Shown here: positions 44,218 to 52,907 of the stretch, in pieces
How the letters are laid out: the number at the start of each line of letters is the position of its first letter
How positions within the stretch are numbered: the stretch's first letter is position 1
Assembly: GCA_007571365.1 (NCBI GenBank)
Contig: RKRN01000070.1
Coordinates: forward strand, 1 to 56,421
Direction: 5' to 3'
Origin: Candidatus Latescibacterota bacterium
Lineage (GTDB): Bacteria; Latescibacterota; UBA2968; UBA8231
DNA length: 56,421 bases
Position numbers and translations under genes: made by a program
The notes under the pieces: model-generated
What the model was told of the DNA's origin: nothing
Databases searched by the model: none
What the model saw: the letters and a program-made list of their open reading frames with translations, nothing else

Positions 44218-45126
44218 ATGCTAACAACAGCTACTCTAGGCTGGTCTCGTCTCTGTAGAATCGCCCTGTTGGGGCTCGCCTTACTCCTGTATCCGCTTCG
44301 GTCTGCGGCGTTTCAGCCCGAAGCGGTGATTCTGCTCGTCCCCTTCGAGGATCACAGTTACTTTCGCGGTAGCTGGGATATCAGCCGGGGTATTCCCCAA
44401 GTCCTAGGCGACTTGCTCCAGCAGGATCGGAACATAGTCGTTTTGCCGTTGCTCGATTCTCTACTAACAGCAGGCGAGGACAGGGCCGCCCTGAGTGAGG
44501 CCCAAGCACTCAGGATAGGAAGTGCCGCCGGTGCCGATCTGGTTGTGAGCGGCGATATTCGCAACTTCTCTATCAAACGGTTCAATGCCGGCAACCCCTT
44601 CTTAGGGGGGTACACCTCCTATACGGCCCAGGTCGAAGTCGAGATCCAATTGCTGCGGCCGCTCTCTGGTAGTCAAGTTGGAACGGCGGCGGGGAAGGCC
44701 GAAATGACGGATCGCGATCTGGGCTTGACCCTTTTGGGAAAACCTACCCGTAAAGAGGCCGCCCTGCTCGAGCTCAACGAGATTCCCTTTGGTGTGGAGC
44801 ACTTTCGGCAGACCATAATAGGCAAGGCCACACTAGATGCACTCCAGCAACTAACTAAAGCGATTGCGGCTAAGACCTTTCCACCCCGTGCCCTACAACA
44901 GCGGGAACCGAAGATCCTCAGCCTGCAGGGAAAGGAGGGGTTCGTCAATTTGGGACTGGCGGATAAGGTTGAGATAGGACACAAATTTGTGGTGTATTCC
45001 CGGCGGGCGGTGAAGCAGGTCGGAGTCGTACAAGTCGCCGAAGTACTGGCCCAGCATCTCTCGCGGATTCTGGTGCTCAAAGGGCAGGAGTATATTCAGG
45101 TAGAGGATGCGCTAGCAGCCCCCTAG
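44218..45126 (+). CDS. CsgG/FlgT-like exported protein
   Basis: A 302-aa protein with a signal peptide (IALLGLALLLYPLRSAAFQP). The core VILLVPFEDHSYFRGSWDIS, IPQVLGDLLQ and LRIGSAAGADLVVSGDIRNF follows the CsgG or FlgO pattern: an ABD-like domain that forms the neck of outer-membrane pores or binds flagellar parts. A C-terminal segment GKEGFVNLGLADKVEIGHKF resembles the FlgT C-terminal domain. It lacks a lipobox cysteine, unlike CsgG itself. Its stop overlaps the start of the next gene (TAGTG). A pore or pore-associated role in the locus is an inference. Confidence 0.7.
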   Translation: MLTTATLGWSRLCRIALLGLALLLYPLRSAAFQPEAVILLVPFEDHSYFRGSWDISRGIPQVLGDLLQQDRNIVVLPLLDSLLTAGEDRAALSEAQALRIGSAAGADLVVSGDIRNFSIKRFNAGNPFLGGYTSYTAQVEVEIQLLRPLSGSQVGTAAGKAEMTDRDLGLTLLGKPTRKEAALLELNEIPFGVEHFRQTIIGKATLDALQQLTKAIAAKTFPPRALQQREPKILSLQGKEGFVNLGLADKVEIGHKFVVYSRRAVKQVGVVQVAEVLAQHLSRILVLKGQEYIQVEDALAAP

Positions 45127-46904
45127 TGCTACGCCTGCCGCGAGGTGCTATCTCCATGTCGCCAGACTACCTAGGTCGCCTTTTTCTCCACTCAATGTGG
45201 TCGATCTGCCTCGTGCTTTGGGGTTCGGCCACCGATGCCACGGGTGGGCCGGTGCATTTTGTCGAAGTGGGCGCAGAGGCGGGTATCGATTTTCACTACA
45301 CCCATGGTGGTACTGGGCAGAAGTACTTTATCGAAACTATGGGCCCAGGGTGCGCATTTCTGGATTATGACAGCGATGGATTTCTCGATTTATACACAGT
45401 CAATGGGCACGACCTGACTCTTGGCACCGCCCCTGAAGAGTTCAATGCGCTCTATCGCAACAAAGGCAATGGAACCTTCGCCGAAGTCGGGCGCGAGGCT
45501 GGGGTACGAGACCGGGGATACGGTATGGGCGTGACCGCCGCCGATTATGACAACGACGGCGATGTGGATATCTACCTCACCAACTACGGTCCGAATGCCT
45601 TGTATCGCAACGAGGGGGACGGAACCTTTGCGGATGCTACCGACCAAGCGGGACTAGGGAACGAACTGTGGGGGACCGGGTGTGCCTTTTTTGACTATGA
45701 CAACGACGGCTCCCTCGATTTATATGTGGCCAACTATGTCGAATATACCCTCGACGCCCCAAGAAAGGATCTGACTCCATATGCCGTTGGCTCCCTTGCG
45801 GGCGAAGAAGTAGCACCAGATATCAGGGCCTATCCCAGTCCCGATAATTTTAAAGGTGCTCCCGATGCACTGTATCACAACGAGAGAGATGGAACCTTTG
45901 CCGATGTCACGGTCCAAGCCGGGGTGTTCAATCCGGCTGGAAAAGGGATGGGCTTGGTGTGCGGCGACTACGACAACGACGGCGACATAGATCTCTTTGT
46001 GGCCAATGACCAGACAGCCAATTTCCTCTACCAGAACAACGGCGATGGAACTTTCGCAGATGTAGCTCTTATCGCGGGAGTCGGCTACAGCGGCGATGGG
46101 CGGATGGAAGCCAGCATGGGAGCCGACTTCGGAGACTATGACAACGATGGCTTGCTCGATCTCGTCGTGCCAAACTTTCAGCGCGAGCCTACCAGTCTCT
46201 ACCGGAACGAAGGCGATGGTTTGTTCGCGTACGAATCGACGCCTTCGGGTGTCGGGCGCTATTCGCTCCCCTATGTCGGCTGGAGCACTGCCTTTTTCGA
46301 TTATGACAACGATGGTTTGTTGGATATCTTCGTCGCCAACGGGCACACCCTAGACAACGTGATTCTCTTCGACGCCTCCACCTCGTATCCCCAGCGCAAC
46401 CAGTTGTTCAGGAACGAGGGACAGAGACGCTTCGCCGAGGTCTCCGACGCCGCAGGAGAGGGGCTGGCCATCGTCAAGGTGAGCCGAGGGGCGGCGTTGG
46501 GGGATTACGACAACGACGGCGATGTAGATATCTTCGTGGTCAATTCGGTCGGCCGCGCTGACCTGCTGCGGAACGATGGGGGCAACGAGCGCAACTGGCT
46601 CCAAGTCGGAGTGGTCGGCGTAGAGAGCAACAGGGATGGTGTAGGGGCGAGAATCGAACTCAACGCGGGCGGTCTGCGCCAGATCCGGGAGATCAAGAGC
46701 GGCTCTGGACTGTACAGCCAAAATGACCTGCACGCTTCTTTTGGGTTGGGGAAGAGTGAGCGTATAGAGCAACTCGTCGTTCGCTGGCCCAGCGGCATAG
46801 TGGATCGCATGAGCCGGTTAGCTGTCAACCAGAGCATCATAATCGTGGAGGGCCGGGGCCGGGTCGAAGCCAGTGCATGGAACAACAGCAGCCGTGCGCC
46901 CTGA
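45126..46904 (+). CDS. FG-GAP/ASPIC-UnbV surface protein (CRTAC1-like)
   Basis: A 592-aa protein from a GTG at 45126, or 582 aa from the ATG at 45156, which gives a cleaner signal (LGRLFLHSMWSICLVLWGSA). Six to seven FG-GAP/VCBS repeats form an integrin-like propeller with the calcium motif DYDNDGDVDIYLTN and close variants (DYDNDGSLDLYVAN, DYDNDGLLDIFVAN). Each repeat is joined by LYRNEGDGTFADAT-type sequences. The last 100 residues are an ASPIC/UnbV domain: NWLQVGVVGVESNRDGVGAR and LVVRWPSGIVDRM. It is a calcium-dependent surface or adhesion protein. Like the giant paralogues, it carries many Asp-rich calcium loops. Confidence 0.92.
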   Translation: MLRLPRGAISMSPDYLGRLFLHSMWSICLVLWGSATDATGGPVHFVEVGAEAGIDFHYTHGGTGQKYFIETMGPGCAFLDYDSDGFLDLYTVNGHDLTLGTAPEEFNALYRNKGNGTFAEVGREAGVRDRGYGMGVTAADYDNDGDVDIYLTNYGPNALYRNEGDGTFADATDQAGLGNELWGTGCAFFDYDNDGSLDLYVANYVEYTLDAPRKDLTPYAVGSLAGEEVAPDIRAYPSPDNFKGAPDALYHNERDGTFADVTVQAGVFNPAGKGMGLVCGDYDNDGDIDLFVANDQTANFLYQNNGDGTFADVALIAGVGYSGDGRMEASMGADFGDYDNDGLLDLVVPNFQREPTSLYRNEGDGLFAYESTPSGVGRYSLPYVGWSTAFFDYDNDGLLDIFVANGHTLDNVILFDASTSYPQRNQLFRNEGQRRFAEVSDAAGEGLAIVKVSRGAALGDYDNDGDVDIFVVNSVGRADLLRNDGGNERNWLQVGVVGVESNRDGVGARIELNAGGLRQIREIKSGSGLYSQNDLHASFGLGKSERIEQLVVRWPSGIVDRMSRLAVNQSIIIVEGRGRVEASAWNNSSRAP

Positions 46905-46946
46905 TATCAGAGACTCGACTATAGTAGGCGCGAAAGGAGTTTTTCG

Positions 46947-48230
46947 ATGAAATGGGCTTTGTCCCTAGCTCTTTTGTGGGCCCTCCCCGGAATGGGCCAA
47001 GTGTCTCTTTCTACTAGTAAACGCGATGGGCAGCCGATATATGTGTTCGAAAATAAATACATCAGAAGTGAGATAGCCCATACCCGGGGGCGGTCGCCTC
47101 TGAGTTATTTCGACAAAATCGCCGGCGTAGAACAGCTAAGACAACTCGACCCCCTCGACAAAAACCACGGCAAACACTACCCGCACGGCGGTGTCGCCGA
47201 ATGTGTGCCGTGGACCGGGGGATCGCCCTACATGGGTTACCTATGGACGCAACCGTGGGAGATGACAGCCCGGACTTACGCGCACCGTGCCGTCTTGGTA
47301 AGTGAGATGACTTTTCCCTACCCCGACCCGGTCACCGGCAAATTGTGCGAACTGAGATTTAAAAAGACCATGACCGCTTACGAAGGCTCCACGCGGCTAA
47401 AGATGGATTACAAGATAGAAAACGTCGGTGAACGGCGCGCTCGCTTTCAACACTGCGTCCACGGCAGTCCCTGCGTCGGCGGCGAGTGCGACGACAGCGA
47501 TTATTTTTACGCTCCCGGCAGTCAGTGTTGGGTGGTGTGGAGCGGACTCATTCCGCAATACCAGATCCCGGATCAGTCGTGGCATTCGTGGCCAATACCC
47601 GAAGCAGTGGATTTCCGCCGGGGCGGTGTGGGAGGTCTCCAGTTGTTTGTGCCGGCACTGTGGGGTGTAATTGGGGACAACGAGAGCCAGCAAGTAATGG
47701 CTATGGTCAGCTCGCCGGTGTCTGTGGGGGATAGGCAGATCCCCTCCTATATAGGTTATACGCGCGGTGCAGACACGTACTACTTAGAGCCCTCGCTGAC
47801 CCGCCATATCTCCAATCACGCCGACCGCTGGGAGCGGGAGGGGTACTCTGTCGACCTCAACCGGGGCGAGGTATGCGAATACACCGTGGATATGGCGATG
47901 TTTCATGGCATCACCAAGGAACAGGTTGTCTCCCTGTACAGGCTCACAGGAGATTATCTGCTGCTGGATGAGCCGAGCCTGACCTTTAAGAGCAGCAAGC
48001 GAGAAAAGGCCGTCTTGAAAATGGATATTGGGGTATCGGCAGAAACCGAACTCATCGCGCAGGATGCGGCTAGCGGCGAGGATCTTTTTATCAAGAGCTT
48101 GCTGCCGGGAAAGATAGCGCGGGTTTCGGCGGCGATCCGGCTGCCCACAGCAGCGGAAGCCGTCACTGTGATGCTCAGGAACGCGGCTGGGGACCAAGTT
48201 ATATCGCGACTGCCCGTAGCATTACCCTAG
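46947..48230 (+). CDS. Exported beta-sandwich protein, family not recognised
   Basis: A 427-aa protein with a signal peptide (MKWALSLALLWALPGMGQVS). The body is beta-rich with many Trp, Tyr and charged residues, as in sugar-binding or aldose-epimerase-like folds (FENKYIRSEIAHTRGRSPLS; FKKTMTAYEGSTRLKMDYKI; NVGERRARFQHCVHG). Histidine and acidic residues are clustered there, but no catalytic pair could be named. A C-terminal Ig-like segment (AETELIAQDAASGEDLFIKS) follows. It lies 42 nt after the FG-GAP gene and 43 nt before the last membrane protein gene of the train. A role in carbohydrate recognition is possible. Confidence 0.6.
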   Translation: MKWALSLALLWALPGMGQVSLSTSKRDGQPIYVFENKYIRSEIAHTRGRSPLSYFDKIAGVEQLRQLDPLDKNHGKHYPHGGVAECVPWTGGSPYMGYLWTQPWEMTARTYAHRAVLVSEMTFPYPDPVTGKLCELRFKKTMTAYEGSTRLKMDYKIENVGERRARFQHCVHGSPCVGGECDDSDYFYAPGSQCWVVWSGLIPQYQIPDQSWHSWPIPEAVDFRRGGVGGLQLFVPALWGVIGDNESQQVMAMVSSPVSVGDRQIPSYIGYTRGADTYYLEPSLTRHISNHADRWEREGYSVDLNRGEVCEYTVDMAMFHGITKEQVVSLYRLTGDYLLLDEPSLTFKSSKREKAVLKMDIGVSAETELIAQDAASGEDLFIKSLLPGKIARVSAAIRLPTAAEAVTVMLRNAAGDQVISRLPVALP

Positions 48231-48273
48231 TTGATTACTGCACTGGCAGGCAAGACAATATGCCCCTTGTGCA

Positions 48274-50310
48274 GTGAATGAGGAGTTGTACGACGCCCGA
48301 CAAAATCGCTGTAGGGAAATCTGTCGACTGAGAATGAAGAAACAAAAGCCAAGAGATACGAGCGTGGAAAACTCCTCTGGGGTGACGCCGAGAGCTTTTT
48401 TTACCGGTCTGGTGTGCTCGGCAGTGGTGAGCGGGGGAACGCAGTACGGGGAAATTTTCCTCAGAAGTTCGCGCATGTCCGACGACTTCAGCACCGGTGG
48501 GGCTCTATTCGTTTTCTTTTTTTTAGTAGCCGGTATCAATGTGCTGTTGAAGCTAATGGGACCCAGAGTGGCATTCACGCCGGCGGAATTGATCCTCATC
48601 TATGTAATGATGATGACCTCGTGTGCGATCACGGGAATGGGGCTGACCCACTACCAGATCCCCCTGATGGCGACGCTGCCCTATTTTGCGACGCCCGAGA
48701 ACGACTGGGCGAATCTGGTGGCCCCCTATGTCAGAGGATGGATGGTCATCGAGGATCCGCTGGCGTGCAAGTACTTCTTTGAGGGCCTGCCGCAAGGCGA
48801 GTCGATTCCGTGGGCTGTGTGGTTGAAGCCACTGGCCTACTGGAGCGTCTTCTTCGCCGCCTTCTACTTTGTGATGATCTCGCTGATGGTCATTCTGAGA
48901 AAGCAGTGGATAGAACATGAAAGGCTTATATATCCCATCATCAGGGTCCCTCTAGATATGATCGGTGAAAATAACAAGAGCGGTCTGCTAGTGGGATTCT
49001 TCAAAAATCCCCTGATGTGGCTAGGTTTCGCCTTTGCATCCTTCATCACTTCTTCCATTGGTCTCAATGCTTACTATGATTATTTGCCCGCACTCAACCC
49101 CCTTTATCCCGGCGTCACTTTCTCGTTGCTGCGGGAATCGATCCAGTTGCGCTTTATGATCAGTTTTCCCGTGATGGGATTTGCCTATTTGATCAATCAG
49201 GATGTGGCCTTCGGGCTCTGGTTTCTGGATGTTGTGGTCAAATGCCTAGGCGGCGTATTCGATACGCTAGGGGTGTATCTACAATTGCGGGTCAATCACT
49301 ACGGCGGCAGCTCAGGGATATTTTCCTCGACCGCGGTCGGGGCCATGTTGATACTAGTACTCTATGGTGGCTGGGTCGCCAGAGGCCACCTGCAAGATGT
49401 ATTTAGAAAGGCCCTTACCCCAGCTCCTGATGTAGATGATTCCGGCGAGATTCTCTCCTATAGGAGTGCGGTAATCGGCACACTGGTGTCGGTGGTCGTC
49501 ATGCTCGTCTGGCTCAGGGCCGCCGGCTTACCGCTTTGGGCGGGCGGGCTGTTCCTGTTTATCGCCTTCGTGATCTTTATCGCCATTACTCGCATCGTGG
49601 TCGAGGGCGGTATGGCGGCGTGTCGGGCACCCCTAATCGCCCCCAATTTTATGCTCTATGCCGTCGGCACTCCGGCCCTAGGCGCACAGGGAGTGACGGC
49701 ACTGGGGTATACCTACGGGTGGTCTTCGGATATTCGGACCTTTTTGATGGCGTCAATTGCCAACGGGTTGAAACTGCTAGACGACGAGCGTTTCCAAGGA
49801 CGCAAGCGCCCGGTGTTTTTCTGTATTGTCGCGGCCCTGATCGTATCGCTGATCGTGTCGTTCGGGCTGATGCTCAGGCTAGTTTATGGGGTCGGAGGCG
49901 TGAACATCCACTCGTGGTTCTGCTTGGGAGCAAATTTACTACCTTTCGACCTAGTATCGACGGTAGTCAGCCGACCGATTGACGTGACTTGGGGGATGTG
50001 GATGAATATGGGTATTGGTGCCTCGCTCATGGGCATTCTGACGCTATTGCGGCACAAGTTTCTGGGGTGGCCTCTCCACCCGCTGGGATTGACTGTTGCC
50101 GGCAGCCGGGTGATGGACTGGACCTGGTTCAGCATCTTTCTGGCTTGGTTAATCAAGGTCATCGCCTTGCGCTACGGCGGTCCCAAGATGTTTAGGGCCC
50201 TGCGTCCCTTCTTTTTGGGAATGGTACTGGGACAATTCGTATCGGCGGGTATCTGGACAGTGATTGATGGTTTCACTGGCATGACCGACAACATGATATT
50301 TGTAATCTGA
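48274..50310 (+). CDS. Large polytopic membrane protein, DUF6785/OPT-like
   Basis: A 678-aa protein with about 14 membrane helices. The GTG at 48274 and the ATG at 48334 are both possible starts; the second gives MKKQKPRDTSVENSSGVTPR. Marks of the DUF6785/DUF6784 class are FTPAELILIYVMMMTSCAIT, then GLTHYQIPLMATLPYFATPE, and IEHERLIYPIIRVPLDMI. Later segments IVVEGGMAACRAPLIAPNFM and MTDNMIFVI close the protein. This class is related by fold to oligopeptide transporters, but its substrate is unknown. It is the last gene of train 2 and is followed by a strong terminator hairpin. Confidence 0.8.
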   Translation: MNEELYDARQNRCREICRLRMKKQKPRDTSVENSSGVTPRAFFTGLVCSAVVSGGTQYGEIFLRSSRMSDDFSTGGALFVFFFLVAGINVLLKLMGPRVAFTPAELILIYVMMMTSCAITGMGLTHYQIPLMATLPYFATPENDWANLVAPYVRGWMVIEDPLACKYFFEGLPQGESIPWAVWLKPLAYWSVFFAAFYFVMISLMVILRKQWIEHERLIYPIIRVPLDMIGENNKSGLLVGFFKNPLMWLGFAFASFITSSIGLNAYYDYLPALNPLYPGVTFSLLRESIQLRFMISFPVMGFAYLINQDVAFGLWFLDVVVKCLGGVFDTLGVYLQLRVNHYGGSSGIFSSTAVGAMLILVLYGGWVARGHLQDVFRKALTPAPDVDDSGEILSYRSAVIGTLVSVVVMLVWLRAAGLPLWAGGLFLFIAFVIFIAITRIVVEGGMAACRAPLIAPNFMLYAVGTPALGAQGVTALGYTYGWSSDIRTFLMASIANGLKLLDDERFQGRKRPVFFCIVAALIVSLIVSFGLMLRLVYGVGGVNIHSWFCLGANLLPFDLVSTVVSRPIDVTWGMWMNMGIGASLMGILTLLRHKFLGWPLHPLGLTVAGSRVMDWTWFSIFLAWLIKVIALRYGGPKMFRALRPFFLGMVLGQFVSAGIWTVIDGFTGMTDNMIFVI

Positions 50311-50421
50311 GTCTAGGGCTATTGGCGGAGAGAAGCCCCGGCTTTCGGCAGCAAAAAATACCGCTGGCGACCGATGACTTGCGCGAATAGCCGCAAGGGA
50401 GTTTCATGCGGCTTAACAGGC

Positions 50422-50477
50422 TGCTACAAAACCCGCCGGCACTATACTGCCATGTGTCGGCGGGTTTGGCTTTTGTA
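50422..50477 (+). terminator. Strong stem-loop terminator after train 2
   Basis: AAACCCGCCGGCAC (50429-50442) pairs with GTGTCGGCGGGTTT (50454-50467) except for one wobble; the loop is 11 bases. The flanking TACAAAA and TTTTGTA extend the stem after a small bulge, and a T-rich stretch follows. It lies about 115 bases after the last train-2 gene and 24 before the next gene. Confidence 0.75.
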
Positions 50478-50500
50478 AAACCAACGTCAGGAGGACGATC

Positions 50501-51412
50501 ATGCTCATTGCCACCAGCAATCAGGTTTTCACTTTAGCAGATGGTACGCCCACGCAACGCTTGGCCATTGACGGCATCCGCTGCCTAGACGAGGGCGTCC
50601 GTTGTTCCGTCATCGGTCTAGCCGACGGCCAAGTAGTAGTCTTGGCCAACGGCCAAGCTCAATCGCGAGCCACCGGCATTGGCGATTCAGTCGAATGCAT
50701 TGCCCTGCTGTCCGCAGAGCCGCTGCAAGTACTGCTGGGCACTGAGCCGCCCCACGTGTACTCGCTCAACGGCGATGGCACACCGGCGCACCGGATAGAA
50801 TCCTTTGACGCTTTGGAATGTCGTCAGAGTTGGTACACGCCTTGGGGTGGTCCGCCAGCCGTGCGTAGCTTGGCGCACCGTGGCGACTGGGTTTTTGCCG
50901 ACATTCACGTCGGCAGCATCATGCGCTCGCCCGATCGCGGCGCTACTTGGGAGCCGGTGACGCCGGACTTGCACGCCGATGTGCATCAGGTAGCGACCGC
51001 CCCCATGGTGGGACGCTTGTACGCCAACACCGCAGATGCGGTCTTTGTCAGCGACGACTACGGCCGCTCTTGGGAGCATCGCAAGGCAGGATTGGCAAAC
51101 CGCTATGGCCGCGCCTTAGCCGTCCACCCGCGCGATCCCGACTGCCTGCTGGCCAGCGTCAGCAAAGGGCCGGGGCATGGCCGCGATGTGCAGGGCAAGC
51201 TCTACTTTTCGCCCGACGCGGGCCGCACTTGGACCCGGGCGCTTGCCGGCTTCCCCGAAGCCAAGAACAACATCGACACCTTCCACATTGCCTTTGACGC
51301 CGCGGGGATTGCTTGGGCCGCTGTCGAGGATCAGCTCTATCGCAGCGAGGATAGAGGCGAGAGTTGGTCTGCGTTTTGGCGCGCACCTGCTGCCATTGTC
51401 GCCTTGGCCTGA
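50501..51412 (+). CDS. Asp-box (BNR/sialidase-like) propeller protein
   Basis: A 303-aa protein without a signal peptide. AGGAGG lies at about 50490, before the ATG. Four Asp-boxes are seen: RSPDRGATWE, VSDDYGRSWE, FSPDAGRTWT and RSEDRGESWS. This is typical of a six- or seven-bladed BNR propeller as in exo-alpha-sialidases and VPS10-like proteins. The catalytic Arg triad of true sialidases is not evident. It is probably a cytoplasmic or exported binding protein, or a photosystem-stability-factor-like fold. It is the first gene after the terminator, and the sequence returns to GC-rich composition here. Confidence 0.85.
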   Translation: MLIATSNQVFTLADGTPTQRLAIDGIRCLDEGVRCSVIGLADGQVVVLANGQAQSRATGIGDSVECIALLSAEPLQVLLGTEPPHVYSLNGDGTPAHRIESFDALECRQSWYTPWGGPPAVRSLAHRGDWVFADIHVGSIMRSPDRGATWEPVTPDLHADVHQVATAPMVGRLYANTADAVFVSDDYGRSWEHRKAGLANRYGRALAVHPRDPDCLLASVSKGPGHGRDVQGKLYFSPDAGRTWTRALAGFPEAKNNIDTFHIAFDAAGIAWAAVEDQLYRSEDRGESWSAFWRAPAAIVALA

Positions 51413-51417
51413 ATACC

Positions 51418-51594
51418 CTTGTCAATCCATTCGTCATCCAATTGGACATTCCCGGTCCTACGGATTCTGCTGGCGGCCTGATGGTCGCCGATCTAAATTT
51501 CGTCTTTGACGCCCAAGGCGAGAAGAATCCGCGAATCCGGGTTCGGACCATCCGCGCCTGTGGTCGCAAAACCACTACCGCCGCAGTGAGATGA
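51418..51594 (+). pseudogene. Possible fragment of a secreted FG-GAP-type gene
   Basis: The region between two genes (306 bp) is otherwise empty. One frame reads LVNPFVIQLDIPGPTDSAGG, then LMVADLNFVFDAQGEKNPRI. This is the sort of sequence found at the start of FG-GAP/VCBS repeats (usually VADLNNDGKxD). It has no start codon of its own and stops at 51594, so it is probably a gene remnant. Confidence 0.3.
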
Positions 51595-51718
51595 CTTGGA
51601 ACTAATACAGCCCATAGGAAGTGCTCTGAAACCCCCATCGGGTGGTATGTAGCACCAAGTAAGAAACCGAAAACCTAGTTTTCAGACGCCTTTGACGCCT
51701 TCGTAAAATTAGCTAACC

Positions 51719-52732
51719 ATGTCGATTCTGTCGGGAAAAGTCAGCGACTTTCTCAAGGTCGCGGTCGCGGCTGCCGGCCGCGGCGACCTCCAAACGGTCC
51801 AAGCCGTATTGGCGCAGAAGCCAGCGTGGATCAGCCGCATCGGTGCGCACGGCCGCACCATGTTGTGGGAAGCCGCGTACCGAGGCCGGCTCGCCATGGT
51901 CGATTACCTGCTCGAGCAAGGCGCTGACATCCACGCCTGCGGCTGTCACTTCACGCCGCTGCTGGTCGAAATCTCTCCCTATTGCGCCGCGCGCTACAAG
52001 CACCACCACGCGGTCGCCGACCGACTGCTAACACGCGGTGCGGCAACCGATATCTACACCGCTGCCTTCCTCGGCGAAAGCACTGCCGTCGCCGACTACC
52101 TCAACCGCGAACCAAATCTAGCAACAGCCGAGAGAGCACAGCACAATTCCAGTTTGCGCATGACGGTTTTGCACTACGCCGTCAGCGCCGGGCACCTCGC
52201 CATCGTCGCAATGCTATTGGCGCGGGGGGCCGACCCGCGGCCGGATAGTGGCGGGCTGATTCGCTTTGCCGTGTGGCGGGATCGCGCCGACATCCTCAAG
52301 GCCCTGCTCAACGCCGGAGCCGATCCAACCCACGCCGAGGCTCCTCGCTCCGGCATCGTCAATGCCGATATCATCGAATTGCTGACCGCGCACGGCGTCG
52401 CCGTAGATGTGGACCACGCCGAGGGCGGCTGGCCGCCGCTTGTCTTCCAAGCGCGCGGCGACCGCGGCGGCAACGTCCAGCGCGTGCGCGAGTTGCTCGA
52501 CCGTGGCGCCGACGTCAATGTCAGGAACTACAAGGGCCAGACGGCCTTGCACTGCGCCGCCAAAGCGGGATTCGACCCAATCGTCGCCTTGCTGCTCGAC
52601 CGCGGGGCCGATGCCAACGCCAAAGACGACAAGGGCACCACGCCGCTGGCGACTGCGTTGCGTTCCAAGGTCAAGAACAAGGATCGGCTGGCGGCGGTCA
52701 TCAATCGGCTCATCGCCGCAGGAGGCGTTTGA
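51719..52732 (+). CDS. Ankyrin repeat protein
   Basis: A 337-aa protein with about eight ankyrin repeats, predicted soluble. Good repeats are GRTMLWEAAYRGRLAMVDYL, MTVLHYAVSAGHLAIVAMLL and QTALHCAAKAGFDPIVALLL. The canonical G-TPLH turn and GAD-N end (LLDRGADANAKDDKG) are present. Middle repeats are degenerate (DIYTAAFLGESTAVADYLNR). It has no signal peptide and no extra domain. Ankyrin proteins bind other proteins; the partner is unknown. No ribosome binding site is obvious before the ATG, so the start is likely but not certain. Confidence 0.9.
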   Translation: MSILSGKVSDFLKVAVAAAGRGDLQTVQAVLAQKPAWISRIGAHGRTMLWEAAYRGRLAMVDYLLEQGADIHACGCHFTPLLVEISPYCAARYKHHHAVADRLLTRGAATDIYTAAFLGESTAVADYLNREPNLATAERAQHNSSLRMTVLHYAVSAGHLAIVAMLLARGADPRPDSGGLIRFAVWRDRADILKALLNAGADPTHAEAPRSGIVNADIIELLTAHGVAVDVDHAEGGWPPLVFQARGDRGGNVQRVRELLDRGADVNVRNYKGQTALHCAAKAGFDPIVALLLDRGADANAKDDKGTTPLATALRSKVKNKDRLAAVINRLIAAGGV

Positions 52733-52907
52733 GCGTCAAGGGCAGTTCACATTGCCGCTGTTTACAGCAAGGCGAAGACAGCAATAAAGATGATGGCTCA
52801 CTCGACGGGTGGGTGTCGCCGCCCGCATTTTGACGGTGCTAGACGGCGTGGTATCTTCTGGGCAAAATCGCGCTATTTCTCGATCACACCCGAACCGGAG
52901 TGTCGCT

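Noticed and set aside
45126-46904. DNA tandem repeats as a mobile or microsatellite feature
   Set aside because: The repeated GACTATGACAACGACGGC-type sequence encodes the FG-GAP calcium motif, so the repetition is protein-driven.
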